DNA from: Bin87 sp965243255 | GTDB lineage: Bacteria; Chloroflexota; Dehalococcoidia; Lucifugimonadales; UBA3495 | Direction of reading: 5' to 3' | Assembly (NCBI GenBank): GCA_965243255.1 | Contig: CBDEUH010000004.1 | Span: 310,001 to 374,000, forward strand | DNA length: 64,000 bases | Shown here: positions 26,873-34,844 of the stretch, in pieces | Numbering within the stretch: position 1 is the first letter of the stretch | Layout: each line of letters begins with the position of its first letter | Notes under the pieces: model-generated | Told to the model about the DNA's origin: nothing | Databases searched by the model: none | Seen by the model: only the letters and a program-made list of their open reading frames with translations | Position numbers and translations under genes: made by a program

Positions 26873-27163
26873 TCACTCGTCCAGAACGGCCCGCACCTGG
26901 AAGAAATCGCCCCGGCGACGGGGCGCGTTGCGCAGCGTGTCCTCGACGTCCAGGGTGTCGGCCGGCTCGTCGTCGCGCAGGACGTTATCCAGGCCGGCGA
27001 CGTGCGCGGTGGGTTCGACGCCGGAGGTGTCCAGGGCCTGCAAGGCCTGGAACTGGTCGAGGATGTCGGACAGCTGGCGGGTGAAAGCCTCGGTTTCCTC
27101 CTCGGTGAGGGAGATGCGGGCTAGGGCGGCGATGTGCTGGACTTGGGCGCGGTCGATGGACAT
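26873..27163 (-). CDS. gatC: Glutamyl/aspartyl-tRNA amidotransferase subunit C
   Basis: A 96-residue GatC that wraps GatA and GatB. The family pattern is clear: VQHIAALARISLTEEETEAF at the N-terminus, then LSDILDQFQALQALDTSGVE and the C-terminal LRDDEPADTLDVEDTLRNAP. It sits between an SDR gene (22-base gap) and gatA (7-base gap), all leftward. The placement of a tRNA amidotransferase pair at the end of what looks like a catabolic operon is unusual. Confidence 0.95.
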   Translation of the reverse strand: MSIDRAQVQHIAALARISLTEEETEAFTRQLSDILDQFQALQALDTSGVEPTAHVAGLDNVLRDDEPADTLDVEDTLRNAPRRRGDFFQVRAVLDE

Positions 27164-27185
27164 GGTGGGTGGCTTGAACTCTGGC

Positions 27186-28034
27186 CTAGCTCATTTCCGA
27201 ACCGCCGGAGACGCTGATGCTCAGGCCGGTCATGTAGTCCGATTCGGCGGAGGACAGGAAGGCGGCCATGCGGGCGATGTCGTCGCCTTGCGCGATCCGA
27301 CCCAGTGGCACCCGCATTTCCCGCTCCCGCACCATCAACGCCCGGTGTTCCTCGCCGGAGGTCCCCTCCGGAGCCAGCGCGGCGGCAATGAAGTCCACCC
27401 GCTCGGTGTCCACCAGTCCAGGGCAGATTGCGTTGACGTTCACGTGGTAGGGAGCCATCTCATGGGCCAGGGATTGGGTGAACCCGATGACGGCGAACTT
27501 GCTGGCGCAGTAGGCTCCGTAGCGGGCGATGCCCCGCTTGCCGGCCCCGGAGGATATGTTGATGATCTTGCCGGGGCCGCCCCGGTCAATCATGTGGCGA
27601 CAAACGGCCCGACTCACCAGGTAGGTGCCGCGGACGTTGACCCGCATCACGTCGTCAAAGGCGTCCTCTTCCAGCTCCACGATGAGCACCCGGTCGCGCC
27701 CGGGACGGGAGCCGGCGTTGTTGACCAAAATATCGATCTTGCCGAACTCGTTGAGGGTGTCGGACACCATGGCGTCAACCTGGCCGCTGTCGGCCACGTC
27801 GTAGTAGAGGCCCAGGCTGCGGCGGCCCATCGTCTGAATCTCCTTGACCACACTGGGCAGCCCTTCCCAGCCGTCCAGGCGGTCTTCGGTGCGGATGGCG
27901 TCCAGCGACGCTTCCACGTCGGTTACCACCACGTCAGCGCCTTCCGAGGCCAGGCGGGTGGCGATGGCGCGTCCGATGCCGTGGCGTCCGCCAGCGCCGG
28001 TCACAAGGGCTGTTTTGCCGTTCAGGTCGTACAT
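27186..28034 (-). CDS. SDR family oxidoreductase
   Basis: A 282-residue classical short-chain dehydrogenase. The nucleotide-binding turn is TGAGGRHGIGRAIA (two residues longer than TGxxxGxG), followed by VNNAGSRPGRD for the NNAG motif, NISSGAGKRG with the catalytic Ser, and YGAYCASKFAV with the YxxxK pair. An acidic residue after beta-2 (VVTDVE) suggests NAD rather than NADP. Substrate unknown. It lies 37 bases after the ABC ATPase gene and 22 before gatC. Confidence 0.9.
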   Translation of the reverse strand: MYDLNGKTALVTGAGGRHGIGRAIATRLASEGADVVVTDVEASLDAIRTEDRLDGWEGLPSVVKEIQTMGRRSLGLYYDVADSGQVDAMVSDTLNEFGKIDILVNNAGSRPGRDRVLIVELEEDAFDDVMRVNVRGTYLVSRAVCRHMIDRGGPGKIINISSGAGKRGIARYGAYCASKFAVIGFTQSLAHEMAPYHVNVNAICPGLVDTERVDFIAAALAPEGTSGEEHRALMVREREMRVPLGRIAQGDDIARMAAFLSSAESDYMTGLSISVSGGSEMS

Positions 28035-28071
28035 TAGGAAGGCTCCTGTGGATTAGAGAATGCAGGTTTGG

Positions 28072-28941
28072 TTACGACCGCCCCGGCCAGCTTGGGTTGT
28101 GGTCGTGGTGGTGCAGGGCATAGGTGTTGCCCGTGGCGTGGACCACCAGTTGATGGCCAAATACGTCGGCCAGCACCGACTCCAGGAACACTTCGTCCGG
28201 CGGCCCGTAGGCGATGAGACGCTGGTTGATCAGCGCGACGTCGCTGGCGCGGGCGGACACGCAGGTGAGGTCGTGGGTGCTCATCATCACCGTGGCGCCG
28301 GCCTCCCGCAGGTTGTCGATGATGTCCAGGAAGCTGTGCTGCGCGGTGGGGTCGAGGCCATTCATCGGCTCGTCCAGCAGCAGGATGGAAGGTTTGGCGG
28401 CGATGGCCCGGGCCAGCAGGGCCCGCCGTCGCTGGCCTCCGGATAATTCACCGATGTTGCGGCGACGCAGGTCGGCAAGGTCAACGGTGGCCAGGGCTTC
28501 GGCGGCGGCTTCCCGGTTGGCCCGGTTATGGGCGCGGAACAGGCCGCGACTGGGGGTCAGGCCCATCAGGGCAACGTCCCAGACGGTTACCGGAAAATTC
28601 CAATCGACCTGCTCCAGCTGAGGAACGAAGCCGGTCTGCTTGCGCATCTCGGCGCTGGGACGGCCATGCACCGTTACCTGGCCCTCGTCCGGCTTCACCA
28701 GGCCGACGACGGCTTTCAGCAGGGTGGATTTGCCGCCCCCGTTGGGGCCGACCACGGCGGACAGGCTGCCGCTGTCAACGGAGAAGGACACGTCGCTCAG
28801 GGCGTGAATCGGGCCATAGGTTACGGTTACGTTTTCAAAGGCAACCGTTTGCGGAACGGTCCCGTTGTGAGTGTGAGTTTGGCCGTCCCGGGAATGGGTG
28901 TGGCTGTGGGCCTTTTGGTTGCTCCCAACTTGCGATCCCAT
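28072..28941 (-). CDS. Metal ABC transporter ATPase (ZnuC/MntB-like) with His-rich ends
   Basis: 289 residues from ATG at 28941. Walker A VVGPNGGGKSTLLKAVVG, Q-loop FVPQLEQVDWNFPVTV, signature LSGGQRRRALLARAI, Walker B LLLDEPMNGLD. The sequence FPVTVWDVALMGL between Q-loop and signature is typical of the Zn/Mn/Fe uptake family. Both ends are His-rich: KAHSHTHSRDGQTHTHNG near 10-27 and HHHDHNP at the C-terminus, which could hold Zn or Ni. No permease or binding-protein gene is adjacent, so it is an orphan ATPase in a non-transport operon. The frame continues upstream only across the VOC gene. Confidence 0.88.
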   Translation of the reverse strand: MGSQVGSNQKAHSHTHSRDGQTHTHNGTVPQTVAFENVTVTYGPIHALSDVSFSVDSGSLSAVVGPNGGGKSTLLKAVVGLVKPDEGQVTVHGRPSAEMRKQTGFVPQLEQVDWNFPVTVWDVALMGLTPSRGLFRAHNRANREAAAEALATVDLADLRRRNIGELSGGQRRRALLARAIAAKPSILLLDEPMNGLDPTAQHSFLDIIDNLREAGATVMMSTHDLTCVSARASDVALINQRLIAYGPPDEVFLESVLADVFGHQLVVHATGNTYALHHHDHNPSWPGRS

Positions 28942-28945
28942 GGCA

Positions 28946-29863
28946 TCACTCCCGGAACCAGTCGTCGCCGGCCGGGGGCCAGGGATTCTCGGCGTCAAGC
29001 ACCTGGGAGAGTTGGGTGAACGCGCCCTTGAGGGTGGCGGGATGTAGCCAGATGCTGTTGAAGCCCAGATTGGTGTAGTTGTCCGTGCGCCGAGAGGTGG
29101 TGAAGCGGATGCCATCCAGCGATTGCAGGTAGGCGTCGGTAGCCAGCGAATCGGCGATCTGGTAGATGGTCAGGTAGATGCCCTCGCCGTAGCGGGCCAG
29201 GAACCGCCCGGAAGGGGAGTCGTCGCTGGTGGGCTGGGCCAGCTCGATGAACGTGTTGCGGTCGGCCAGGGGCAGCACGGCGATCTCCAGGTCGGTGAAG
29301 CTGATCTGAAAACGCTTGGTGGGCTGCAGGCCGAAGAGCGCGCTCCAGTGAGCGATTGCCGCGTCCAGGTCGTGGACGATGATGGCGATCTGACGCAGTT
29401 GCAGCGTGCCGGGCTGATGGGTTGCCGACTGCCAATCCGGCCCCGCGGCCGGCCAGGGATTGGTCGGTTCGGTTACCTCGATGATTTCCAGGAAAGCGCC
29501 GTTGCAGGACGAGGGATGCAGGAACGCGGAGCGGGAGCCGTCGTGCTGGGTCTCGCCGGTGATGCGGACGCCCAGATCCCGCAGGTGAAGGATGAGCCGG
29601 TCGTATTCGGCGGTCTCAAAGATGACCATATAGGGCGCTTCCCCCCGCCGTTGCAGGAACCGCGCCCCGGCGGAGTCCCCGCCGGCTGGAGCCAGCAGCT
29701 CAACGAAGGTGCCGTTGCCGGCGGGCAGGACGGCGTTGTCCAGGCCGAACTGGGGCAGCGCGCCCGCCCGGCAGGGCGTCATGCCCAGGACTCGGCCATA
29801 CAGGTCGATGGCCTCGGGGAGGTCGTTGACCATCATGGCGATTTGGCGGAGCTTATGCAGCAT
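28946..29863 (-). CDS. Tandem VOC (glyoxalase/dioxygenase-fold) domain protein
   Basis: 305 residues from ATG at 29863, within the last 11 bases of the upstream hot-dog gene. Two VOC units: LRQIAMMVNDLPEAIDLYGR (about 4-23) to ITGETQHDGSRSAF, and LRQIAIIVHDLDAAIAHWSA (about 160-180) to FTTSRRTD. Each unit has the beta-alpha-beta-beta-beta layout. The metal-site positions are only partly kept: the first repeat has Asn-Asp where His-Asp is usual. This suggests isomerase, dioxygenase or binding functions that cannot be settled here. It lies in the operon between a MaoC-like hydratase and an ABC ATPase. Confidence 0.83.
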   Translation of the reverse strand: MLHKLRQIAMMVNDLPEAIDLYGRVLGMTPCRAGALPQFGLDNAVLPAGNGTFVELLAPAGGDSAGARFLQRRGEAPYMVIFETAEYDRLILHLRDLGVRITGETQHDGSRSAFLHPSSCNGAFLEIIEVTEPTNPWPAAGPDWQSATHQPGTLQLRQIAIIVHDLDAAIAHWSALFGLQPTKRFQISFTDLEIAVLPLADRNTFIELAQPTSDDSPSGRFLARYGEGIYLTIYQIADSLATDAYLQSLDGIRFTTSRRTDNYTNLGFNSIWLHPATLKGAFTQLSQVLDAENPWPPAGDDWFRE

Positions 29864-30302
29864 CGCGGGAAGGCAGGTTGAGCATCGCGGTGCCGATGAG
29901 GTACCGGCGGTCGGCATCCGGGTTGGTCATCGTAATGTCGCACTGCACCAGGTTGCCCGTGTCGTCTTCGGAGGTATCGCTGATCTGAATGCCCAGGTGC
30001 AGGGGCTCGTTGTGGGGAACCGACCCCCGGAATACCAGGTCCAGGTCGGCAACCGCCTCCACCCCGGCCCAATCGGTCAGCACGCGGGACACCAGCGCCA
30101 TCGTCATAATGCCGGGAACGATCGGCGCTTCCAGCCCCACTCGCTCCGCTTCAGACTGGTCCGTGAATCGGTTCGGCGCCGGGTTGCCCCACAGAGAGCA
30201 GAAATCGACCACCTGCTCGTCCGAAACCGAAAGAACTACCGGCCCGATTTCGTCGCCGAGGTCAACGTCTTCAAAGTAGAGCCTGGGGGATGCCGTTGAC
30301 AT
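29853..30302 (-). CDS. MaoC-like hot-dog dehydratase, C-terminal-type subunit
   Basis: 149 residues. LYFEDVDLGDEIGPVVLSVS and VVDFCSLWGNPAPNRF at the N-terminus, then APIVPGIMTMALVSRVLTDW, the hot-dog central helix of MaoC-type (R)-enoyl-CoA hydratases. The expected catalytic Asp/His pair of hydratase 2 (DxNPxH) is altered to NPAPNRF, so catalysis is uncertain. With the next gene it forms a two-subunit hot-dog pair separated by four bases, the arrangement seen for FAS1-like dehydratase pairs. Probably an acyl-CoA hydratase or thioesterase-like step. Confidence 0.8.
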   Translation of the reverse strand: MSTASPRLYFEDVDLGDEIGPVVLSVSDEQVVDFCSLWGNPAPNRFTDQSEAERVGLEAPIVPGIMTMALVSRVLTDWAGVEAVADLDLVFRGSVPHNEPLHLGIQISDTSEDDTGNLVQCDITMTNPDADRRYLIGTAMLNLPSRDAA

Positions 30303-30306
30303 AAAA

Positions 30307-30759
30307 TTACTCCCGTACCACCTGAGAACGCTGTACGTCGGCCACGATGGTGCCGTGTTGATTGCGGAAGGTAGTTTCCCAGACCACGTGCGCCATGGTT
30401 CCGGTTCGCCCCGTCTTGGTGTACACGTCCTTCAGGTGCGACGAGGCGGTCAGGGTGTCACCCGCCACGATGGTGCCCCGGGGTGTAACCCGCTGCCCGC
30501 CGTGGAATTGCCGGCGGCCAAACTGCAGCTTGATGTCGGGCAATTCCCCTCGTTCAAAGAGGGCGCAGAGCGTCGGCGGCGCGACCTGATCGGCGTACCC
30601 GGCCGCCAGGGCGGCATCCCGATCGATGAAAACCGGATTGTCCTCGCCGATGCTGCGCGCATACACGCTGATGATGTCGTTGGTAACCTCGAACGGGCCG
30701 GACTCGTGCTCGACGCCGTACAGGGAGTGGTCGTATTCGTAGTCAATTTGCGTTGGCAT
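30307..30759 (-). CDS. FAS1-like / MaoC_dehydrat_N hot-dog dehydratase subunit
   Basis: 150 residues with the N-terminal-type dehydratase pattern: FEVTNDIISVYARSIGEDNP (the SIGEDNPvf phrase is diagnostic of the FAS1-like dehydratase domain), VAPPTLCALFERGEL, and the later strand set FGRRQFHGGQRVTPRGTIVA with GDTLTASSHLKDVYTK. It is the first of two adjacent hot-dog genes, which together would make one heterodimer. ATG at 30759 is 12 bases after the PHP gene stop. Confidence 0.85.
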   Translation of the reverse strand: MPTQIDYEYDHSLYGVEHESGPFEVTNDIISVYARSIGEDNPVFIDRDAALAAGYADQVAPPTLCALFERGELPDIKLQFGRRQFHGGQRVTPRGTIVAGDTLTASSHLKDVYTKTGRTGTMAHVVWETTFRNQHGTIVADVQRSQVVRE

Positions 30760-30771
30760 ATCAGCCTCCGG

Positions 30772-31437
30772 TCAGCCGTCGGTAGGGGCCGCGGTTTCCT
30801 CGATGTAAATGGGCCGGAACTCCCCCGACATCAGCGCCTCTACCAACTGGGGTTCAGTTCGGACGGTCGCTTTGAATTCGGTTACGGCCCGTCCGATGTG
30901 GCTGGCCAGGTGGGCGTCGCTGCCAGCGGTGCCCAGGTACCCGCCATCGTCGCACAGGTTCTCGGCTCTTTCGTTTTCTTCGGGTTTGCTGCCGGCGTTG
31001 ACCCGCTCTACGATGGTCAGGCCCGGGAACTCCACGCCCTGTTCCATGTATTCCACCAGGCCGATGCCGAAGCGCCCGGGATGGGCCGGCACCACCAGGC
31101 CGCCGTGATGTTCGGCCGCCTTGATCAGGTCGCGCCCATCCATCTTTACGTCGCCAAAGTCGATGTCTTTGCCCAGCCCTTTGGTAACGTTGTACACCAG
31201 CATATGCCCGAAGCACGTATCCAGTTCCGCCCCCTTGAGCACCAGCACTCCGTACTCGGCGGCCAGTTGCGAATAGTCGATGTCGTAGTCGAACTTCCGG
31301 TGTTCGGTGAGAACGATGCCGTCGATGGTGTAGCCTCGCTTGCGGAGGACGTTAATCCATTTGAGGTACTGCAGGACGGTAGCGCGGGAATCGTCGGACG
31401 CGATGGAGTGGCAGTGCAGATCTAGGTAGGTAGTCAA
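30772..31437 (-). CDS. PHP-domain metal-dependent phosphoesterase-like protein
   Basis: 221 residues. DLHCHSIASDDS at the N-terminus is PHP motif 1; GIVLTEHRKFDYD gives the next His; LVLKGAELDTCFGH is the Glu motif; VVPAHPGRFGIG and GTAGSDAHLASHIG complete the trinuclear metal-site pattern. I place the start at TTG 31437 because GGGAGG lies six bases upstream; a TTG at 31458 is less well placed. It is the first gene of an eight-gene leftward operon ending at gatA. Substrate unknown. Confidence 0.85.
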   Translation of the reverse strand: MTTYLDLHCHSIASDDSRATVLQYLKWINVLRKRGYTIDGIVLTEHRKFDYDIDYSQLAAEYGVLVLKGAELDTCFGHMLVYNVTKGLGKDIDFGDVKMDGRDLIKAAEHHGGLVVPAHPGRFGIGLVEYMEQGVEFPGLTIVERVNAGSKPEENERAENLCDDGGYLGTAGSDAHLASHIGRAVTEFKATVRTEPQLVEALMSGEFRPIYIEETAAPTDG

Positions 31438-31481
31438 GGGTGTCCTCCCGGCGGTCAAATGAGGGTGGCCGCCAACAGGCG

Positions 31482-31511
31482 ATTATATTGCGCCGGGACA
31501 GGCCGGCGCAA
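31482..31511 (-). promoter_or_regulatory. Candidate promoter for the PHP-to-gatA operon
   Basis: On the minus strand, TTGCGC (31511-31506), an 18-bp spacer, and a perfect TATAAT (31487-31482). It lies about 45 bases before the proposed TTG start of the PHP gene. No other obvious promoter appears before gatA, as all gaps between these genes are under 40 bases. Confidence 0.55.
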
Positions 31512-31541
31512 CCGGCCACCGTTTGTGGCGCCGCTGTGCCG

Positions 31542-32348
31542 TTAGCCAATGGCCCCCCGCCGGATTTGCTGCAGGGCCATCTGCATATGCCATTCCATCG
31601 CCCCCAGGCCAACGACCCGCACCCCTACCTCGAAGTAACGCCTGGCCGACGCCGCCATCGCCTCAAAGTCCGGCGAGTCCAACCCCATGTTGTACATGAT
31701 GGCCGCGCCGTGGCGCTCGGCCGTCTTCACCGCGTTCTCCAGCAGCCGCATCACCTTGGGGTCTTCGTACTTGAAGGGCACGCCCAGGATCTTGGTCACA
31801 TCGCCGGCAGCCAGCCACACCAGCCGGATGCCGTCGATGGCCAGGATATCGTCCAGATCGCGCAGGCCGCCCTCGCTCTCCACGGTTGGCACCACCAGGG
31901 TCCCTTCCCTGGTTTTCCGGTTGAACTCGGGGAACTCCTCGGCGGAAGCGAAGCGGCGCAGATGGATGAGGCGGTGCCAGTCGTCCCGCAAGCCCATCAG
32001 CTCCTGCACTTCTTCCTTGGAACCCACCGAGACCGTCACGGCGGTGGCGCCCAGGGCCAGGGCGCGGGCCGCGTCGGATACGGTGCGCCGGTCCGTGCCG
32101 GTGGCCCAGGGAAAGGCCTGCACCCGGATCATCGGCGAAATGCCCGTGCCGCGGGCCGCCCGGATCAGGTGGGCGATGTTGTCCCAATCGTGGGCCGTGA
32201 ACATCATATCGGCCATGAAACAGTCCATGCCGGCCAGTCCGGCCACCTCCACCATGTTCGGGTGGCTGAACACGTAGGCGCACAGCGACGGCTGGCCAGA
32301 ATCGAGATTGGCCAGCAGCCGGTCGGTGGATGAATCGGGAAATAGCAC
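31542..32348 (-). CDS. HpcH/HpaI-type aldolase (1)
   Basis: 268 residues from GTG at 32348 (GAGG upstream; GTG at 32360 is the alternative). TIM-barrel class II pyruvate aldolase: GMDCFMADMMFTAHDWDNIA matches the GFDFVMIDxEH region with the canonical Glu-His replaced by Met-Phe-Thr. VVPTVESEGGLRDLDDILAI supplies the metal Glu, and the C-terminus lacks the usual GSNDLS phrase. It is divergent from the neighbouring aldolase, so its reaction may differ. Confidence 0.8.
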   Translation of the reverse strand: MLFPDSSTDRLLANLDSGQPSLCAYVFSHPNMVEVAGLAGMDCFMADMMFTAHDWDNIAHLIRAARGTGISPMIRVQAFPWATGTDRRTVSDAARALALGATAVTVSVGSKEEVQELMGLRDDWHRLIHLRRFASAEEFPEFNRKTREGTLVVPTVESEGGLRDLDDILAIDGIRLVWLAAGDVTKILGVPFKYEDPKVMRLLENAVKTAERHGAAIMYNMGLDSPDFEAMAASARRYFEVGVRVVGLGAMEWHMQMALQQIRRGAIG

Positions 32349-32394
32349 AGGACACCTCACAGGCGGGGAAACGGCAAACCGGATACGCTAGAGT

Positions 32395-33168
32395 TCACCC
32401 CCGCAGGTCGGCCAGGAACCGGCCCGCGCTCTGGCGGATGAAGTCCTGCACGTTGACCGACATCAGGTTCACGCCCCGCTGGGCGAACTCCCGGAAGCGC
32501 GCCACGTTGTCCACGGTCATGCCCGCGCCGGCCACGCCGATGATTTTGCCCTCGGCCAGCGTCCCGTCGATGACCTGACTGATGGCGGCGTCCACGTCGG
32601 CCTGGGGCGGCATTCCCATGGCCTGGGTCAGGTCGCTGCTGCCGACCAGCAGGGCGTCCACGCCGTCCACGCTGGCGATGTCGCGGACGTTGGCCACGGC
32701 CTCCGGGGTTTCAATCATGCAGATGACCAGCGTCTCCCGGTTGGCGGCCTCGTAGTATTCCGCCGGCGGCAGGCCGCTGCCCAGGCGGTTGGTGCGTCCG
32801 CCGGTGGCGCTGCTCCGGTCGCCCATGGGGTAGTAGTGGGACGCCTGGGCGACGGCTTCGGCCTCGGAGCGGGTGTTGATGTGAGGCACGATCAGACCCT
32901 GGGCGCCCCGGTCCAGGAAACGCAGCAGCGTGGACGGCTCGGCGTTGGGCACGCGCACCACCGGAGTCAGGTCGTGGAGTTCGGCGGCGCGGATCATGTT
33001 TTCCGATTCGGAATCGTTGGACGAGCCGTGCTCGCAGTCAATCCAGACCCAATCGAAGCCCAGCACGCCGTAGAGTTCAACTAGGATGGGGGCGTAGAAG
33101 TTGACGCTGCCGCCGACGGCAATTTCGCCGGCGAGTAATTTGGCTTTGGCGCGGTTGGTGCGGACCAT
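32395..33168 (-). CDS. HpcH/HpaI-type aldolase (2)
   Basis: 257 residues from ATG at 33168, with AAGGAGT eight bases upstream. It follows the canonical family closely: FDWVWIDCEHGSSNDSESEN holds the catalytic His region, VRVPNAEPSTLLRFLDRGAQ the arginine and barrel strand, GLIVPHINTRSEAEAVAQAS, the Glu in CMIETPEAVANV, and LLVGSSDLTQAMG the GxxDLs motif. It likely cleaves or forms 4-hydroxy-2-oxoacids (2-keto-3-deoxy sugar acid type) using a divalent metal. It is followed 46 bases later by a second, divergent aldolase gene. Confidence 0.9.
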   Translation of the reverse strand: MVRTNRAKAKLLAGEIAVGGSVNFYAPILVELYGVLGFDWVWIDCEHGSSNDSESENMIRAAELHDLTPVVRVPNAEPSTLLRFLDRGAQGLIVPHINTRSEAEAVAQASHYYPMGDRSSATGGRTNRLGSGLPPAEYYEAANRETLVICMIETPEAVANVRDIASVDGVDALLVGSSDLTQAMGMPPQADVDAAISQVIDGTLAEGKIIGVAGAGMTVDNVARFREFAQRGVNLMSVNVQDFIRQSAGRFLADLRG

Positions 33169-33199
33169 TTGGAGTACTCCTTGGGGTTGTGATGGGAGA

Positions 33200-33622
33200 A
33201 AGCCGGGCGGCCTGTAAGCCGGGTTCTGTATCCGTTCCCCGTCGTGAGACGGAGGCCGGACGGTGACCATCTATCTAGCCCCAGCGTTGCCGCTGGGGTC
33301 GAGCGGCCAACCCGGGGACGGGCCGGACACCCATAGTCCCTCTATTTGGCCTTGCTCCAGGTGGGGTTTGGCCGCCGGTGCGTCGCCGCACTCGGCCGGA
33401 CGCTCTTACCGCCCGATTTCACCCTTGCCGCCTTCCACCCAAACGAACTCCGCCTAAGCGAACTCCGTCTCAACAAACTGCGGCGGTATGTTTCTGTGCC
33501 ACTTTCCGTCGCCGACCCGCCAAAAACGAGCCGACGCCTGGGCGTTACCCAGCACCCTGTCCGGAGGAGCCCGGACTTTCCTCCCCGAGACGGGTTTAGC
33601 GTCTCGCGGCGGCCACCCGGCC
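33200..33622 (-). ncRNA. rnpB: RNase P RNA (bacterial class A)
   Basis: On the minus strand the region reads 5' to 3' as an RNase P RNA. Universal block GAGGAAAGTCCGGGCTCC is near 33583-33566, the complement of TTTGGCCTTGCTCCAGGTGG is near 33350, and ACAGAACCCGGCTTA is near the 3' end. The termini pair as helix P1: GCCGGGTGGCC at 33621-33611 with GGCCGCCCGGC at 33212-33202, 11 pairs with one G-U. Length is about 420 nt. Several open frames in this stretch are therefore spurious. The ends are estimated from P1. Confidence 0.95.
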
Positions 33623-33684
33623 GGCCCGGCATTCTCCTGATGTGAGTCTAGCATAAAATGGGCAATGGCACGGCGGGGGTCATG

Positions 33685-33690
33685 TATAAT
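33685..33690 (+). promoter_or_regulatory. -10 box upstream of the alpha-hydroxy-acid oxidase
   Basis: A perfect TATAAT 38 bases before the ATG at 33728. No convincing -35 is visible at 16-18 bases upstream, so it may need an activator or be a chance match. Confidence 0.4.
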
Positions 33691-33727
33691 GCGCCGAACA
33701 AACCAGGCGTCATAGCGAGGTAACCAG

Positions 33728-34840
33728 ATGGCTGCGGAACCGGTCAACATTTTTGAGTACGAAGAGATCGCCAAAGAGCAGATTGAGCAGGGCCACTACG
33801 ACTTCATCGCCGGCGGCGCAACGGACGAAATCACCATCCGGCGCACCCGGGCCGTGTTCGATTCCATCATGCTGCGGCCCCGCATGATGGTGGACGTGGA
33901 CCAGCGCAGCCTGGCCACCACCGTGCTGGGACAGGAGATTGCCCTGCCCGTAATGCTGGACCCGGCCGGCAATCACAGCGCGGCCCATCCGGACGCGGAG
34001 ATCGCCACGGTGAAAGCCGCCGGCGCCGCCGGCACCCTGATGGTGCTCAGTTCCCACGCCTCCCGCACGCTGGAAGACGTGGCGGCGTCGGCGTCTGGCC
34101 CGCTGTGGTTCCAGCAGTACTTCTTCAAGGACCGGGGGCTGACCCTGGAGATGGCGGCCCGGGCCGAGGAGGCCGGCTATTCGGCCATCTGCATGACCCT
34201 CGATGCCAAGATCAAGCCCAAGCGCGAGCGCAACATCCGCAACGATTACGTCGGCGCCGAGTCGCCCAACTACGCCCAGCTCGACCTGGGCACCCACAGC
34301 TGGAAGTTCGCCGCCGACGCTCCCGCCGGCCCCAGCGACATCCGCGACGTCGCGGCGGACTGGGACGATTTGGACTGGTTCGCGTCCAACGTGAAGCTGC
34401 CCGTGGTGGTCAAGGGCATAATGGCCGGCGAGGACGGCCGGCTGTCGGCGGAGAACGGCGCGCAGGCGGTCATCGTTTCCAACCACGGCGGGCGTTACCT
34501 GGATACCACCCCCGCCACCATTGAAGTGCTGCCGGAGGTGGCCGAGGCCATCAACGGCAAGGCTGAGGTGTACCTGGACGGCGGCATCCGCCGGGGCACC
34601 GACATCTTCAAAGCCCTCGCAATGGGCGCCCGCTCCGTGCTGATCGGACGCCCGCTGTTCTGGGGCTTGGCCGTTGACGGCGAGCAGGGTCTCCAGGCCG
34701 TCCTGGAGCTGCTGCGCGACGAGCTGGACGCCACCATGGGTATGTGCGGCTGCGCCACCGTTGACGACGTGCGCGCCGCCACCGTGGACACGGTCTCACC
34801 CCTGCTGGCCCGCCTCCCGGCCCCGCCCGATTTCCGCTGA
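33728..34840 (+). CDS. FMN-dependent alpha-hydroxy-acid oxidase/dehydrogenase
   Basis: 370 residues of the glycolate/lactate oxidase family. YDFIAGGATDEITIRRTRAV is the N-terminal phosphate/FMN region; LPVMLDPAGNHSAAHPDAEI follows; VIVSNHGGRYLDTTPAT carries the catalytic His and substrate Arg (usual motif SNHGGRQLD, here GRYLD); VYLDGGIRRGTDIFKALAMG and VLIGRPLFWGLA bind FMN phosphate. GAGG lies upstream of the ATG. It likely oxidises an L-2-hydroxy acid, either passing electrons to O2 or to a carrier. It stands alone on the plus strand between RNase P RNA and a convergent sulfotransferase. Confidence 0.92.
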   Translation: MAAEPVNIFEYEEIAKEQIEQGHYDFIAGGATDEITIRRTRAVFDSIMLRPRMMVDVDQRSLATTVLGQEIALPVMLDPAGNHSAAHPDAEIATVKAAGAAGTLMVLSSHASRTLEDVAASASGPLWFQQYFFKDRGLTLEMAARAEEAGYSAICMTLDAKIKPKRERNIRNDYVGAESPNYAQLDLGTHSWKFAADAPAGPSDIRDVAADWDDLDWFASNVKLPVVVKGIMAGEDGRLSAENGAQAVIVSNHGGRYLDTTPATIEVLPEVAEAINGKAEVYLDGGIRRGTDIFKALAMGARSVLIGRPLFWGLAVDGEQGLQAVLELLRDELDATMGMCGCATVDDVRAATVDTVSPLLARLPAPPDFR

Positions 34841-34844
34841 TGCG

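Noticed and set aside
33263..33645. Several short open frames on both strands
   Set aside because: They lie inside the RNase P RNA, which explains the sequence fully.
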